Shown here: positions 1 through 9,278 of the stretch, piece by piece | Layout: each line of letters opens with the position of its first letter | Numbering within the stretch: position 1 is the first letter of the stretch | Origin: Flavobacterium taihuense | GTDB lineage: Bacteria > Bacteroidota > Bacteroidia > Flavobacteriales > Flavobacteriaceae | Reading direction: 5' to 3' | Length of the DNA: 64,000 nt | NCBI RefSeq assembly: GCF_019351435.1 | Contig: NZ_JAHWYN010000006.1 | Span: 124,001-188,000, forward strand | The notes under the pieces: model-generated | What the model was told of the DNA's origin: nothing | What the model saw: the letters and a program-made list of their open reading frames with translations, nothing else | The model's database searches: none | Program-made: the position numbers and the translations under genes

Positions 1-2645
1 TCATCAATCTTTGTATTCGCAATCTGTATGGCTTCCATATCCCGTACCTTGATCTCCTTATCATCAATCATGACCTTTTTGGTAATATCGGGAGTGGTAT
101 TGACTAATGCATTTTTCAGCAGAGCAATCCCGTCAAACGTTCGGCTTTCAGACTTGACGGCATATTTATCCCATATATGCACATTTTTTTTATCGCATTT
201 TATAGAAAAATCATCGGAAGTTTCAGAATACTGGATACGCACGTCCGTATCAAAAATATGAGAAGCAAAACAGGCATAGATCCCTGTCGGTATCCAGCGC
301 TCTCCAAGATTGAAATCTAACTCTTCAAATTCGATACGTCTGGGTCGGGCTTCTTCCAAAGCCCTAAGACTTTGTTTTGCTTCTGCATCACTGGAATTTA
401 TTTCGAGGTAGGTTTTTACAGCAGCGGCTTTCTCCACTACATTCCCGGCTATCCATCTTTCAGCTATTTCATATTGATTTTCCATAGGATTGTAAAAGAT
501 GCTACCACGTAATGCATCCTTCAAATCGTTGAATGCTATACTGCTGATTTGGGACATAAAGTCCAAATCAACATTGCCGTATTTATTCAGCGATGCAGCC
601 AACGCCTCATCGGGTTTATCGGTAGTTAATGTTGTAATAGAGAAACTTACCGGACGGTGGAATATATCGGCCTTGCGTACCACACCACCCACCACACGCT
701 CCAGATAAGGGATTTCCTTACCTGAACTGTCTGTTTTGACAAGCTTAATATTTTCCGCATTATTCAGATTGCCGTACTTTTTCACAAAGGCATCGTACAG
801 TTTGTTAAGGTTTTCCCTTTCCTCTTTATGTTCGGTTTGCAGTTGGGCTTCTTTCTGGTATAGATCGAGGTAAGTATCCCGTACAGAAATATAGGCCTCG
901 GCTCTTGCTTTCTGCAATGGAGGCAACTGCAAAGGATGAAACATTGCGTGCTGCTTATCATTATCAAAATCTTTAAGATAGCCAACCCAACCATTATCTA
1001 CCGTAAGGCAATCGCTTCGGTGAAAAAATTGTATTTCTTTGGTATAAATTGCAGATCTAGCAATGGTGTTACCTGCGGTAATCTTTTCGTCCAAGCTATT
1101 TATGTTCAGTGCTGAAAACAAATCTCCGATAACTTCCTGTGCATTCCTTTCATTAGGTGTATTGTTATTTACAAGAGAAGTCGAAACTGAAGGTAAGTAG
1201 GATTGCCGCACCAAACCACTGAATAGGTTTGCTTGATGCCCATTCACTCCCTTTCTTATTTTGGTTGGTTGTTTTTTTATTCTAACTGCTTTATCAGGAA
1301 CAACAACGGCCACTCGTTCATCTAAATTTTCAAACAGGTCAAAAATGCTTAGTTGTCTTTCTTCTTTTACAATTGCCTTATTTGTTGTTGGAGTAGATAA
1401 TGTCTGTGCTTCCTGTGTAATAGTTACAGATTGAGCAACGTGAGGTACAACCGTTGGTGTTATCGGAATTTTTATGACAGGTGCATCGTTTCGCTCACCT
1501 TTATACAAGCCAATATCCAGATGCTCCCTAAAATCATCCGATAGCATTCGCTTCATATCTTTGGCAATTCCTTCCACACCATCCTTGTGGGTACAGATAA
1601 ATGCAGGTTGTCCATAAGGATCAGTAGCTAACATCTGTGTAGTGTATATAATCCTTCCGTTATCCTGAAACAAGGCATTGCTTGATGTATTGTATTCCGT
1701 TATTTGGCTCTGACAAAACAGTTCTTCCGATTCGGTCAAACTTTGCTTTGCAGTATTCTTTTGCAGAATTATCAAATCACTTCCTACTTCTGTACCAGCA
1801 TAATCGGCAAATAAATTATTCGGAAGCCGAATGGCAGACACTAGGTTGTTGTCCTTCATCAATGCCCTGCGTATGGATTCATTCTTTGGGCTGTTCAGCA
1901 CACCTTGTGAAGTAATAAAAGCCAATATACCCCCTTCACGGAGCATATCGGTTCCCTTCATGAAAAAGTAGTTGTGTATGCTTCGCGCAGCCTGCACTTT
2001 TGCCGTGTCCCTGCTTCTGGAATAGGAAAGGTCAAATACGGACGTATCCCCAAAAGGGATATTACTAGCTACTACGTCATAACTATTTCTTTCCTTTTCG
2101 GTTATTTCTTCAAAACCACTGATGCGGATAGTGTTATCGTGATAGAGTTGTTTTAAAATTTTTCCGGTAAGCAAGTCCTTTTCATAAGCGGTAACCTGTG
2201 CTACATCTTTATTTACAAAAGATTGTATGAAAGAGCCAATACCGGCAGAGGGTTCTAAAAGTTTTTGGATGCTTACACCACTTTCTTTTAAGGAAGCAGA
2301 AATCCCATCAATGACCTGAGGCGGGGTGTAAAATGCAGTCAGTACAGAACTCCGCATACTGTCCACATAACTACGGTATTGTTTCTCATCAGTTGTATTT
2401 TCCTTTAGAAGCCTATGGAGTTCCTGAGTGAGGGGGAAAAGTTCGTGTTCGGTCTTTCTCCAATGGTTAATGTCTACCGGATTTTGGGCAGGGTTCAACA
2501 CAAATTTAAGACCTCCAAATCCACTGTACTGCATCATTAGCAACCTTTCGCCTTCGGAGGCTTTTCCGTTCTCCTTTTCCAGTTTAAAAGCAATTCGCAG
2601 GGCATCAATGTTCCGTTGGAGATGTTGGCGTTTACTGAAGCCCAT
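1..2645 (-). CDS. N6-adenine DNA methylase/helicase-type conjugative element protein (C-terminus outside window)
   Basis: The frame is open from an ATG at 2643-2645 to the left edge, giving about 881 residues of an unfinished protein. A SAM-binding motif I (LEPSAGIGSF) lies near residues 127-136. The catalytic motif IV appears as NIPFG near residue 192, the form usual in the very large methylase/helicase proteins of Bacteroidota conjugative elements, where the classical form is NPPF. In that family a superfamily 2 helicase follows the methylase. That part would lie beyond the window, so it is inferred. The start overlaps the end of the DUF1896 gene by 14 bp, which suggests translational coupling. 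Likely roles are DNA modification and unwinding during transfer or protection from host restriction. The methylase call is firm; the helicase part is not seen. Confidence 0.85.
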   Translation of the reverse strand, partial: MGFSKRQHLQRNIDALRIAFKLEKENGKASEGERLLMMQYSGFGGLKFVLNPAQNPVDINHWRKTEHELFPLTQELHRLLKENTTDEKQYRSYVDSMRSSVLTAFYTPPQVIDGISASLKESGVSIQKLLEPSAGIGSFIQSFVNKDVAQVTAYEKDLLTGKILKQLYHDNTIRISGFEEITEKERNSYDVVASNIPFGDTSVFDLSYSRSRDTAKVQAARSIHNYFFMKGTDMLREGGILAFITSQGVLNSPKNESIRRALMKDNNLVSAIRLPNNLFADYAGTEVGSDLIILQKNTAKQSLTESEELFCQSQITEYNTSSNALFQDNGRIIYTTQMLATDPYGQPAFICTHKDGVEGIAKDMKRMLSDDFREHLDIGLYKGERNDAPVIKIPITPTVVPHVAQSVTITQEAQTLSTPTTNKAIVKEERQLSIFDLFENLDERVAVVVPDKAVRIKKQPTKIRKGVNGHQANLFSGLVRQSYLPSVSTSLVNNNTPNERNAQEVIGDLFSALNINSLDEKITAGNTIARSAIYTKEIQFFHRSDCLTVDNGWVGYLKDFDNDKQHAMFHPLQLPPLQKARAEAYISVRDTYLDLYQKEAQLQTEHKEERENLNKLYDAFVKKYGNLNNAENIKLVKTDSSGKEIPYLERVVGGVVRKADIFHRPVSFSITTLTTDKPDEALAASLNKYGNVDLDFMSQISSIAFNDLKDALRGSIFYNPMENQYEIAERWIAGNVVEKAAAVKTYLEINSSDAEAKQSLRALEEARPRRIEFEELDFNLGERWIPTGIYACFASHIFDTDVRIQYSETSDDFSIKCDKKNVHIWDKYAVKSESRTFDGIALLKNALVNTTPDITKKVMIDDKEIKVRDMEAIQIANTKID

Positions 2646-3069
2646 TTTCTTCTATCCAAATGGCTATGGTTCCAGTCAGTTCGGTATAGAGCAGGTTAAA
2701 CTCAATGCTATAGGTGAAGTCATCCGTCAATTCATAGTTTGTAAAAACAAGTTCGCAAACGGGTAACATCTTTAAGGCAAATGGTCGTAATTCCTCATCA
2801 GCCATTCTGGTATCGAACTCATTGCAGACAACTTGAAAAAGTATGTCAAATTTTGAAAAGTGCAATCCTTCAAATAAGACACAATTGGCAATATGGTCAC
2901 ATTGGCTGACGGAGTTCCCTGCGCGAAAAGCATCTTCATACGCATTAGCCGCCCTGCTTGAACGCTGGTTGATAAATTTGATATCCCAAGCTCTTCCAGG
3001 GAAGCTCGTATTCAATAGTTCCTGTATTCTTAATGCATAATACGACAGGTCTCTTTGTTTTGTATTCAT
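2632..3069 (-). CDS. DUF1896 family protein
   Basis: This 145-aa protein opens with the YYALRIQELL...SFP pattern typical of DUF1896, a family known almost only from Bacteroidota conjugative transposons, where it sits beside the methylase/helicase gene as it does here. No catalytic motif, signal peptide or membrane segment is visible. It overlaps the downstream methylase gene by 14 bp and lies 23 bp after the ORF6N gene, so it is part of the same minus-strand operon. Its biochemical role is unknown; an accessory role to the methylase/helicase is inferred only from constant linkage. Confidence 0.8.
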   Translation of the reverse strand: MNTKQRDLSYYALRIQELLNTSFPGRAWDIKFINQRSSRAANAYEDAFRAGNSVSQCDHIANCVLFEGLHFSKFDILFQVVCNEFDTRMADEELRPFALKMLPVCELVFTNYELTDDFTYSIEFNLLYTELTGTIAIWIEENGLQ

Positions 3070-3092
3070 ACTATATTTTGTTTAGAATTTTG

Positions 3093-3974
3093 CTAAACGG
3101 CTAAAATTTGGAGCATTCTGCCTACCTCAATATCCATTCTCGAAAAGGCGAACCATTTTTTACCCAAGTCTTTTAATGATGCTCCGATATGGTAGAGTTC
3201 GGTATTATCAATTATGAGAAAACGGTCGTGGGCATTAGAAAAAACTTCAACTTCAACTGGAGGGTACTGGCTGTTGAATCTTTGCACATCAAGCCGCAAC
3301 TGATTACTTATACTTTTGGTATAGATTGTTGCGGTAACATTATTATTTCTCTTACCCAATAAGATAAGCACTGTGTCATCCACATAATTATCAATCAAGA
3401 GAATGGAGTTGCTGGCACTGCGGATAATATCAGAGACAAAAGTATAGGCATCAAAAACTTGACCGTTGTAGAAAATTCCTTTTTCGCTGTGGAGCTTGTC
3501 GCTTTCCAGTGCCTTAAAGATTTCTTCAAATTTCTGGTCTGATTCTGCCTGTTTCAATTCTATCTTATCCAGTCGATGAAACAAGCCTGCGTTATTAACT
3601 AGCATCTTACGCATTTCCACAAAGGCATTCATTATCTCGATGCTTACTTTTATGGCAATATCACTACGGAGTACCGCTGAAAGCATCGCAATTCCTTGTT
3701 CGGTAAAAGCATAAGGCAAATAACGCCTTCCCCCATAATTCAAACTTGAGGTCACAAATTGTGACCTCAAGTTTATAGTATCAAATTCATCCTGTTTCAA
3801 TTGAAAACAAAAGGATTCAGGAAAGCGGTCTGTATTTCGCTTTACAGTCTGATTGAAGACTTTGGTTTCTACATGATAAATCCTTGCGAGATCACTGTCG
3901 AGCATAACCTGTTGTCCTCGTATAGTATAAATTCGGTTCTCAATATCCAGACTAGTAATGATAGAATTGCTCAT
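3093..3974 (-). CDS. ORF6N domain protein with a C-terminal PLD-like segment
   Basis: The first 125 residues or so form an ORF6N domain (IRGQQVMLDSDLARIY, then TEQGIAMLSAVLRS), a DNA-binding module of phage and mobile-element regulators. A short coiled-coil linker (about 130-165) follows. Residues 170-290 contain HDRFLIID at about 249-256, which resembles the HxK/RxxxxD motif of phospholipase D-like domains. Only one such motif is seen, so nuclease activity is uncertain. The gene shares a 4-bp ATGA overlap with topB and so is probably cotranslated with it. ORF6N genes are common in this position in Bacteroidota elements. A regulatory or DNA-processing role is inferred. Confidence 0.85.
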   Translation of the reverse strand: MSNSIITSLDIENRIYTIRGQQVMLDSDLARIYHVETKVFNQTVKRNTDRFPESFCFQLKQDEFDTINLRSQFVTSSLNYGGRRYLPYAFTEQGIAMLSAVLRSDIAIKVSIEIMNAFVEMRKMLVNNAGLFHRLDKIELKQAESDQKFEEIFKALESDKLHSEKGIFYNGQVFDAYTFVSDIIRSASNSILLIDNYVDDTVLILLGKRNNNVTATIYTKSISNQLRLDVQRFNSQYPPVEVEVFSNAHDRFLIIDNTELYHIGASLKDLGKKWFAFSRMDIEVGRMLQILAV

Positions 3975-6064
3975 TTTGTCTTCGGAAATTTAGATTTTTC
4001 AAATTCAAAAGAGCTTTCGGCTTTATCATTCAATATGATATAAGCATCGAATTCCTTTCCGGCTTTGCTTTTCATTCCTTTTATAAGAGAGGTTCTCCTT
4101 TTGTTCACAAGACTTTCAATATCAGCTATACCAATTTGCACACCACACACATTTCGGAATTGTATCCAATTACAAACCTCATCAGGACATTTGACAATTT
4201 TATCCCTAATAATCAGTTGCCTATTTTTGCATTTGGGGCAGTCAAGCATGGCTAGATTTTCTTGCGCAATGACAGTTTGCAACAATTCATTGGTAATGGA
4301 TGTAGCATAGTTTTCCATTTCCTTCTGGAAGGTATCTACGTTACTTTCGTTGTTTTCTATTTTCTGTAAAATCAACTCCCATTCGGCGGTCATCGCTACG
4401 TCTGCAATCTTTTTATCTTTTATAAGTTCATACACCTGTAATCCTTTTCCGGTAGGTATCAGGGATTTCAATTCCCTTTGGATATAATTACGGGTAAACA
4501 AGGTTTCGATGATGGCAGCCCTTGTGGCGGGTGTACCGATGCCAATGCTTTTTAATGCCTTGCGCTCTTGTTCGTTCTCTATTTCCTTTCCCGCAGTTTC
4601 CATAACTGCTAAAAGCCCTGCTTCTGTATAAAGCACAGGAGGCTTTGTTTTCTTTTCCAGCACCCAAGCGTGTTTGATTTTGAGTTCATCACCTTCTTTC
4701 AGCTTGGGCAATTCCTGCACTGGTTCAGCATCATCATCTGAAAAACTGCCTTTGATCGAACGCCAGCCTGGTTCCAATATCTTGCAGCCTTTCACGACAA
4801 AATCATAATGCAAAGCCTGTAAAGTAATATCGGTTGTCTCTTTTGTGCAAGCTTGTGAAATTGCTTCCAGTATTCGAAAGGCAATCATATTGTAAACGGC
4901 ATTTTCCTTTGCCTGTAATGCCGAAGGGATTCTGTCCGTAATGAGTAGACCATGATGATCTGTAACACGAAGATCATTCACGATACGTTTATTGAAAGTC
5001 CCCCATTTCACTTTGGTTACTGCTTGCTTGAAGGTTTCCATATCCTGCAAAGCCCTGATAAGATTGGGAATCTCTGCCCACAGATCTTCAGGAAGGTATT
5101 TACTTCCGGTACGCGGATAAGTAATAAATTTCTTTTCATACAGGCTTTGGGCAATGTTCATGGTTTCTTCAGCCGTGAGGCCTAGCTTTTTATTAGCTTC
5201 CTTTTGCAAGCCTGTCAGATCAAACAGCAGAGGCGGTTGTTCCGTCACGTATTTGTTTTCTGCGGATGTGACCATTGCAGTATTCCCGTTTCTTCCAATT
5301 GATTTCAACGCATCTTCCGCTAGCTTTTTATCTTCCCATTTGTTTTTGGACAGGCTTTCAAAGTCAGTGAACTCTTTTGTATGGGACAACTGTATCTGCC
5401 AATATTTCTGTACCGAGAAGTTCTTATTTTCCAGATAGCGCTTACATACCAAAGTCAGTGTAGGGGTCTGTACTCTACCGAGTGAATAAATACCATTTCC
5501 TGCGGCAATCGAGAGTGCCTGCGAAGCATTGATCCCCACTAGCCAGTCGGCTCTGCTCCTGCCCTGCCCAGCCTGATATAATCCGTCAAAATCACTTCCG
5601 GGTTTTAGGTTCTCAAAACCCTGCTTGATTGCTTTTTCGGTTAGCGAACTAATCCAAAGGCGTTCAAAGGGCTTGTTGCATTTCAAATATTCGTAGATGT
5701 AACGAAATATTAGTTCACCCTCACGTCCGGCATCGGTTGCGACAATAATTTTTTCACTACGGTCAATGAGCTGTTCAATAACTTTCAGTTGTTTTAATGC
5801 TCCCATATCTGCCGTATAATCTTTGTCTTTTTTTACCTTGCGCACCCTAAGTAAAAAGGGATTCGGCAGTATCGGCAGTGATGATTTCTGAAATCCGGAA
5901 ATGCCGTAATCTTCCGGCATACCCAACCCCACTAAATGTCCAAAAGCCCACGTAACATAATAACCATTACCTGTCAAATACCCATCCTTTTTTTCAGAGG
6001 CTCCCAATAGAACAGCTATTTCCCTAGCGACACTTGGCTTTTCTGCAATAACTACTTTCATCAC
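3971..6064 (-). CDS. topB: DNA topoisomerase III, conjugative element type
   Basis: A 697-aa type IA topoisomerase that relaxes or decatenates DNA through a transient 5'-phosphotyrosine link. The N-terminal Toprim domain shows IAEKPSVAREIA near residue 6 and ATDAGREGE near residues 109-117. The active-site tyrosine lies in FITYPRTG (Tyr316). SLGRVQTPTL is at about 194-203. A C-terminal Cys4 zinc-finger-like segment (CPKC, then C-x4-C) lies near residues 620-645. The protein starts with two adjacent Met codons. It follows the DUF3945 gene after a 3-bp gap and overlaps the ORF6N gene by 4 bp. Copies of this type are standard in Bacteroidota conjugative transposons and are distinct from chromosomal topA. 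Confidence 0.96.
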   Translation of the reverse strand: MMKVVIAEKPSVAREIAVLLGASEKKDGYLTGNGYYVTWAFGHLVGLGMPEDYGISGFQKSSLPILPNPFLLRVRKVKKDKDYTADMGALKQLKVIEQLIDRSEKIIVATDAGREGELIFRYIYEYLKCNKPFERLWISSLTEKAIKQGFENLKPGSDFDGLYQAGQGRSRADWLVGINASQALSIAAGNGIYSLGRVQTPTLTLVCKRYLENKNFSVQKYWQIQLSHTKEFTDFESLSKNKWEDKKLAEDALKSIGRNGNTAMVTSAENKYVTEQPPLLFDLTGLQKEANKKLGLTAEETMNIAQSLYEKKFITYPRTGSKYLPEDLWAEIPNLIRALQDMETFKQAVTKVKWGTFNKRIVNDLRVTDHHGLLITDRIPSALQAKENAVYNMIAFRILEAISQACTKETTDITLQALHYDFVVKGCKILEPGWRSIKGSFSDDDAEPVQELPKLKEGDELKIKHAWVLEKKTKPPVLYTEAGLLAVMETAGKEIENEQERKALKSIGIGTPATRAAIIETLFTRNYIQRELKSLIPTGKGLQVYELIKDKKIADVAMTAEWELILQKIENNESNVDTFQKEMENYATSITNELLQTVIAQENLAMLDCPKCKNRQLIIRDKIVKCPDEVCNWIQFRNVCGVQIGIADIESLVNKRRTSLIKGMKSKAGKEFDAYIILNDKAESSFEFEKSKFPKTK

Positions 6065-6067
6065 ACA

Positions 6068-7519
6068 TTACATTTTACGTCCTTTGGATTTGGCAGGTGC
6101 TTTGGTTGCTTCCTGTTCTTCTTGCTGTTCTTTGCTGTCGGGATTTTTTTGACCCGATTTTAAAGGCTCTTTGATATTCTTGGTTGCTTCATTGGTTTTG
6201 CCCTCAGAATTGACCGCCGTCTGCGTTTTATAACCTTCAGTAGGTTTCGCCTGTTCTTTAACCTTATTCGGATTTTGGAAAGAGAAGTCTATCTTATTAG
6301 TTTCCTTATTAAAGGTGATGTAACCATTATATTCTTTACCCTTCTTATCTACCAATCCACTAACATAAATAGTCTGACCGTCTTTGAACTTTTGGTACTG
6401 CTCATTATCAAGTTCCTTATCTCTGAAAATTTTAGGAGCTACCTGCGATTGGTTTTGCTCATTGCCTTGTATCTGCTTATTGGAGTTCCCCCTGTCAAAC
6501 AGGAACTCTACAAATCGTTTATCTGCATTGAATTGTACGGTAGCATCAAACGGAGTTCCTTTCTTGGAAACCATGCCTTCTAAATAAAGTGGTTTGCCTT
6601 CCAGTAAGGTTTGCTTTTGTTCTTCGTTCAGTTTTATCCCTTTGATTTCCTCAGGAACTTTTATAAAATCTGTACGCAGTGCCACTAACTCATTGGTCAG
6701 CCTGTCTATGCTGACAATAGAGGGAATGGCCTCATTCGTTTTTGGATTTGTCAGATTGACCACACGGCCCATATTGCCTGTTTGGAGCAGGTTGTTTTTA
6801 TCTTCCTTACTGAACTCATGACCGAAAAAAGCAAAATTCAGGTTTGGCTCTTTGCGGATCCCATGAATGGCAACCACTACCGCCCCTTCATCATTTTGTT
6901 GCAGAGACAGCCGTGCATCCATACGGGTAACGGCAGTGCCAAGATTAAGGCTTACAGGTACAAGTTCATTCGTTTTAAAACCTCTTAATAAAGGATCAAG
7001 CACGTTCATTTTTTCAAGTTTTTCTTTATTCAGTCCAAGATTGTTCATTGTTTCCCAGTCAATCTGTTCTGGTTTGTAGCGGTATTCGCCTGTTTCCGAT
7101 GTTCTCTGTGTTGTTTCCATACTATTTTTATTTTCTTGTTTATTATTTTGACTAGGTTCTGCTTTCACTTCGTGTTGCTTCATTAGTTCTTCTCCTGCAG
7201 GTGTTGGGTGATTTACCTGTTTTTGCATTTCTTTTGCCATATTAATAGCCAATAGTGCAGGAACTTTAAAAAATGAGAAATTGGTAGGGTTCTTCAGCTG
7301 ACTGAAGAAATTGGAGAAGAAGTTGGAAAAGAAATCACCCTGCTTATCCACTCGCATAAACTGGTTGTGGTTTTTCTTTGTAGGTTCGACGGTTTCCAGC
7401 TTGCCATTTTCATCAATGCCCTTTACAGCCTGAATTTTCTTTTTCTCTTTATCCAGCACCAATAATATCTCGGATAATTGTTCTGGAGATTGAGACTTAT
7501 CTAAAGTTTGTTCGCTCAT
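6068..7519 (-). CDS. DUF4099/DUF3945 domain protein of conjugative elements
   Basis: A 483-aa soluble protein. An N-terminal segment (to about 95) is followed by a charged linker. A DUF4099-like domain begins at YRYKPEQIDWETMNNLGLNK (about 146). The rest holds two related copies of a DUF3945 unit, each with a basic-hydrophobic core of the type GKPLYLEGMVSKKGTPFD (about 315) and GQTIYVSGLVDKKGKEYN (about 390). The C-terminus is Lys/Glu/Gln-rich and probably disordered. The family is found next to topB in Bacteroidota conjugative elements, and the gap to topB here is 3 bp. Function is unknown; a role in DNA processing for transfer is inferred from linkage. Confidence 0.88.
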   Translation of the reverse strand: MSEQTLDKSQSPEQLSEILLVLDKEKKKIQAVKGIDENGKLETVEPTKKNHNQFMRVDKQGDFFSNFFSNFFSQLKNPTNFSFFKVPALLAINMAKEMQKQVNHPTPAGEELMKQHEVKAEPSQNNKQENKNSMETTQRTSETGEYRYKPEQIDWETMNNLGLNKEKLEKMNVLDPLLRGFKTNELVPVSLNLGTAVTRMDARLSLQQNDEGAVVVAIHGIRKEPNLNFAFFGHEFSKEDKNNLLQTGNMGRVVNLTNPKTNEAIPSIVSIDRLTNELVALRTDFIKVPEEIKGIKLNEEQKQTLLEGKPLYLEGMVSKKGTPFDATVQFNADKRFVEFLFDRGNSNKQIQGNEQNQSQVAPKIFRDKELDNEQYQKFKDGQTIYVSGLVDKKGKEYNGYITFNKETNKIDFSFQNPNKVKEQAKPTEGYKTQTAVNSEGKTNEATKNIKEPLKSGQKNPDSKEQQEEQEATKAPAKSKGRKM

Positions 7520-7609
7520 AATTTGAAATTTTTGAATTCGACATCGAAAATAAAAGAAGCTTTCACAGTTTCTTATTAACGGGCATTCCTTGGCACTATT
7601 TGTCCCCCG

Positions 7610-7918
7610 CTAGCTTTTTACTTTGGGCATTGGAGCGCTAAAACTTTCTCTGACAAATTGGTGTACATCAGATAGCTTATAATAAATTTTCCCACTAATT
7701 GTATAATAAGGCAGCTTGCCGGAAGAGCGGTAACGCTGCAGGGAGCGTGTACTTATCTTAAGCATCTGCAAAACATCTTGATTGTCCAACAGCTCTTCTC
7801 CATCAATAACAGCAAGTTGGTTTTTATCTACGTTTACTAATTCCATAAGGATATCGAACCGCTCCATTATTCGCTCCATCCAAGCCATAAATTCTATTCT
7901 GTCAATATTCATAATCAA
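7610..7918 (-). CDS. Excisionase-like helix-turn-helix protein
   Basis: A 102-aa protein with a coiled-coil-like N-terminus and a MerR/excisionase-type winged HTH: LLDNQDVLQMLKISTRSLQRY followed by the wing GKLPYYTISGKIYYKLSDVHQF (about residues 43-95). Proteins of this class in Bacteroides elements (Xis-like) bind att or promoter DNA and help excision or activate transfer genes. It is the first gene of the DUF3945-topB operon direction, 90 bp upstream of the DUF3945 gene, and directly follows the repeat-bearing intergenic region, which may hold its binding sites. The alternative is a plain transcriptional regulator. Confidence 0.88.
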   Translation of the reverse strand: MIMNIDRIEFMAWMERIMERFDILMELVNVDKNQLAVIDGEELLDNQDVLQMLKISTRSLQRYRSSGKLPYYTISGKIYYKLSDVHQFVRESFSAPMPKVKS

Positions 7919-8413
7919 TATTTTAGGTTCAAGACATAGTATGCAGCAATTCTTCCAATAGAGGTACTGCTTAGTATCTTTTTACAAAATTCAGTAGCTT
8001 TTGTTAGATTATATCCCAATGGCTTTCGTAGTACGGAAAAAATTTAACATTTAAAATTCGTAAAGTCTTGGTTTTACTGGGAGATTTAACTCTAAAAAAA
8101 TAATGTTCCCTTATTCTGTTTAAAATATTCTCTTTTGTAAACTCAATTATTTGTCTGATTCTGTCATAAAAAATGAGTCAGGCACGATTCCTGTCTTAGA
8201 TGGATACTGATTAGTCTATTTTTACAAAATTTAGTGGCAATTATTGGATTTTATCCCAATGCGTTTCGTAGTACGGGAAAAATTAACATTTGAAACTTGT
8301 AAAAACTTTTATTTTACTGGGAATTATTCTTTGATTGATTCTAGCATAAAAAAAAGCAGTATATCCTTTTTCAAATGAGGATTTACTGCTTGTGAGTTTT
8401 CGTAGTTACAACT
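7919..8413. repeat. Gene-free region with a long imperfect direct repeat, period 240 bp
   Basis: Two copies of a unit of about 115-120 bp lie at about 7964-8083 and 8204-8322, in exact register at a distance of 240 bp. Shared blocks include tttacaaaat, atcccaat, ttcgtagtacgg and ttttactggga. Each copy carries a near-palindrome of the form TTTCGTAGTACGG(G)AAA (8024-8039 and 8264-8280). Each copy also runs from a TCCCA to a TGGGA, an inverted pair. A shorter match (gattct..cataaaaaa) follows each unit at about 8158 and 8337. The stretch separates rteC from the HTH-topB operon. It could be a regulatory region, an origin-like site or a duplicated binding array. No gene is seen. Confidence 0.7.
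8346..8391 (-). terminator. Intrinsic terminator of rteC
   Basis: Read on the minus strand, a 13-bp stem with one mismatch (arms 8354-8366 and 8379-8391, aagcagtatatcc / ggatttactgctt) with a 12-nt loop is followed by a run of eight T residues. It lies 23 bp after the rteC stop codon. Confidence 0.85.
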
Positions 8414-9247
8414 TTACTCTTGGTCTTCTCTGGACATTTTTTGTTGTAGGTTTAAGGTTAGTTCTTCCAGAAATTTTGTCTTACTGCTTTTACGAGCTTT
8501 GATTTCGCTATAGGTTTTATAGATATTATCTAGTTTGATGTTGAAAAAATCTTCAAATGATGCTGTTATCGTATTAATATCTGCCGCACCATAATTAATT
8601 GCCCCATTAGAAAACAAGGCATAAATTAATTCTGTTAAAGCTGTTTTTGGTCCTGTCCATACCAATACTTTGTGTTTTTTTTCTTCAAATATTTCAGAAT
8701 CATCGACTTTTAGTCTTTTTAATGCTTGGCGGATGTAATGAATGAATCGGTACATCGCTTTTACTTTTGCCCATAGCATGTCTTGCGATGTTGAAAATTC
8801 GGGGAACTGGTAGTAATCGGTCATAGGTGTAAATGGAAAATTATCACGATGGTTTCTGGTAAAGAATTGATGGTCCAGGTAACAGTATCCTTGTTCCATA
8901 TAATGCACAAAATCGGCATTTCTGTAAAAGAATTTATTGATTTTTCGCAATTCTTTTTGGAAGAACTGAACTTTATAGGTGTTACCCGCTTTAGGCATTC
9001 TTAGTTCGCAGGAACGTACTTCTGTAAAATAAATCAATAAGCTCATAGGAACAGGTTTGATGTTTTTGAAAAAATCAATTTCCTCAGGAACCGTATTGAA
9101 ATCATTTTTATCCACTATCTCTTTTAAGTTAGTTAATGTTTTATTACACAATACAATTCCATTGCAAGCCTTATTTTGCATCGTTTCGTTTGATTCTAAA
9201 ATTTCATTGCAGACAGCATTAAATGAGTCAATCGATTTTTTAAACAT
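8414..9247 (-). CDS. rteC: RteC-family mobile element regulator
   Basis: A 277-aa protein matching the RteC family in length and pattern: an N-terminal helical region, the FFKNIKPVPMSLLIYFTEV and QGYCYLDHQFFTRNH segments, and a C-terminal helical DNA-binding part with FEDFFNIKLDNIYKTYSEIKAR near residue 235. In Bacteroides elements of the CTnDOT type, RteC activates excision genes. Here it lies only 31 bp after the oxoamine synthase gene on the same strand and ends in a strong terminator, so the two are probably cotranscribed. No rteA or rteB two-component genes are seen beside it. The family is certain; the input signal is not. Confidence 0.9.
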   Translation of the reverse strand: MFKKSIDSFNAVCNEILESNETMQNKACNGIVLCNKTLTNLKEIVDKNDFNTVPEEIDFFKNIKPVPMSLLIYFTEVRSCELRMPKAGNTYKVQFFQKELRKINKFFYRNADFVHYMEQGYCYLDHQFFTRNHRDNFPFTPMTDYYQFPEFSTSQDMLWAKVKAMYRFIHYIRQALKRLKVDDSEIFEEKKHKVLVWTGPKTALTELIYALFSNGAINYGAADINTITASFEDFFNIKLDNIYKTYSEIKARKSSKTKFLEELTLNLQQKMSREDQE

Positions 9248-9278
9248 CTCTTTAAATATTAGTTGTCACATACTTTCG

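Noticed and set aside
5154-5438. Open plus-strand frames opposite topB, DUF3945, susC, the S9 peptidase and the RND pump
   Set aside because: They are shadow frames of well-supported minus-strand genes, with no family pattern of their own.
7919-8413. CRISPR array
   Set aside because: There are only two long imperfect copies and no short regular repeats or spacers; no cas gene is present.
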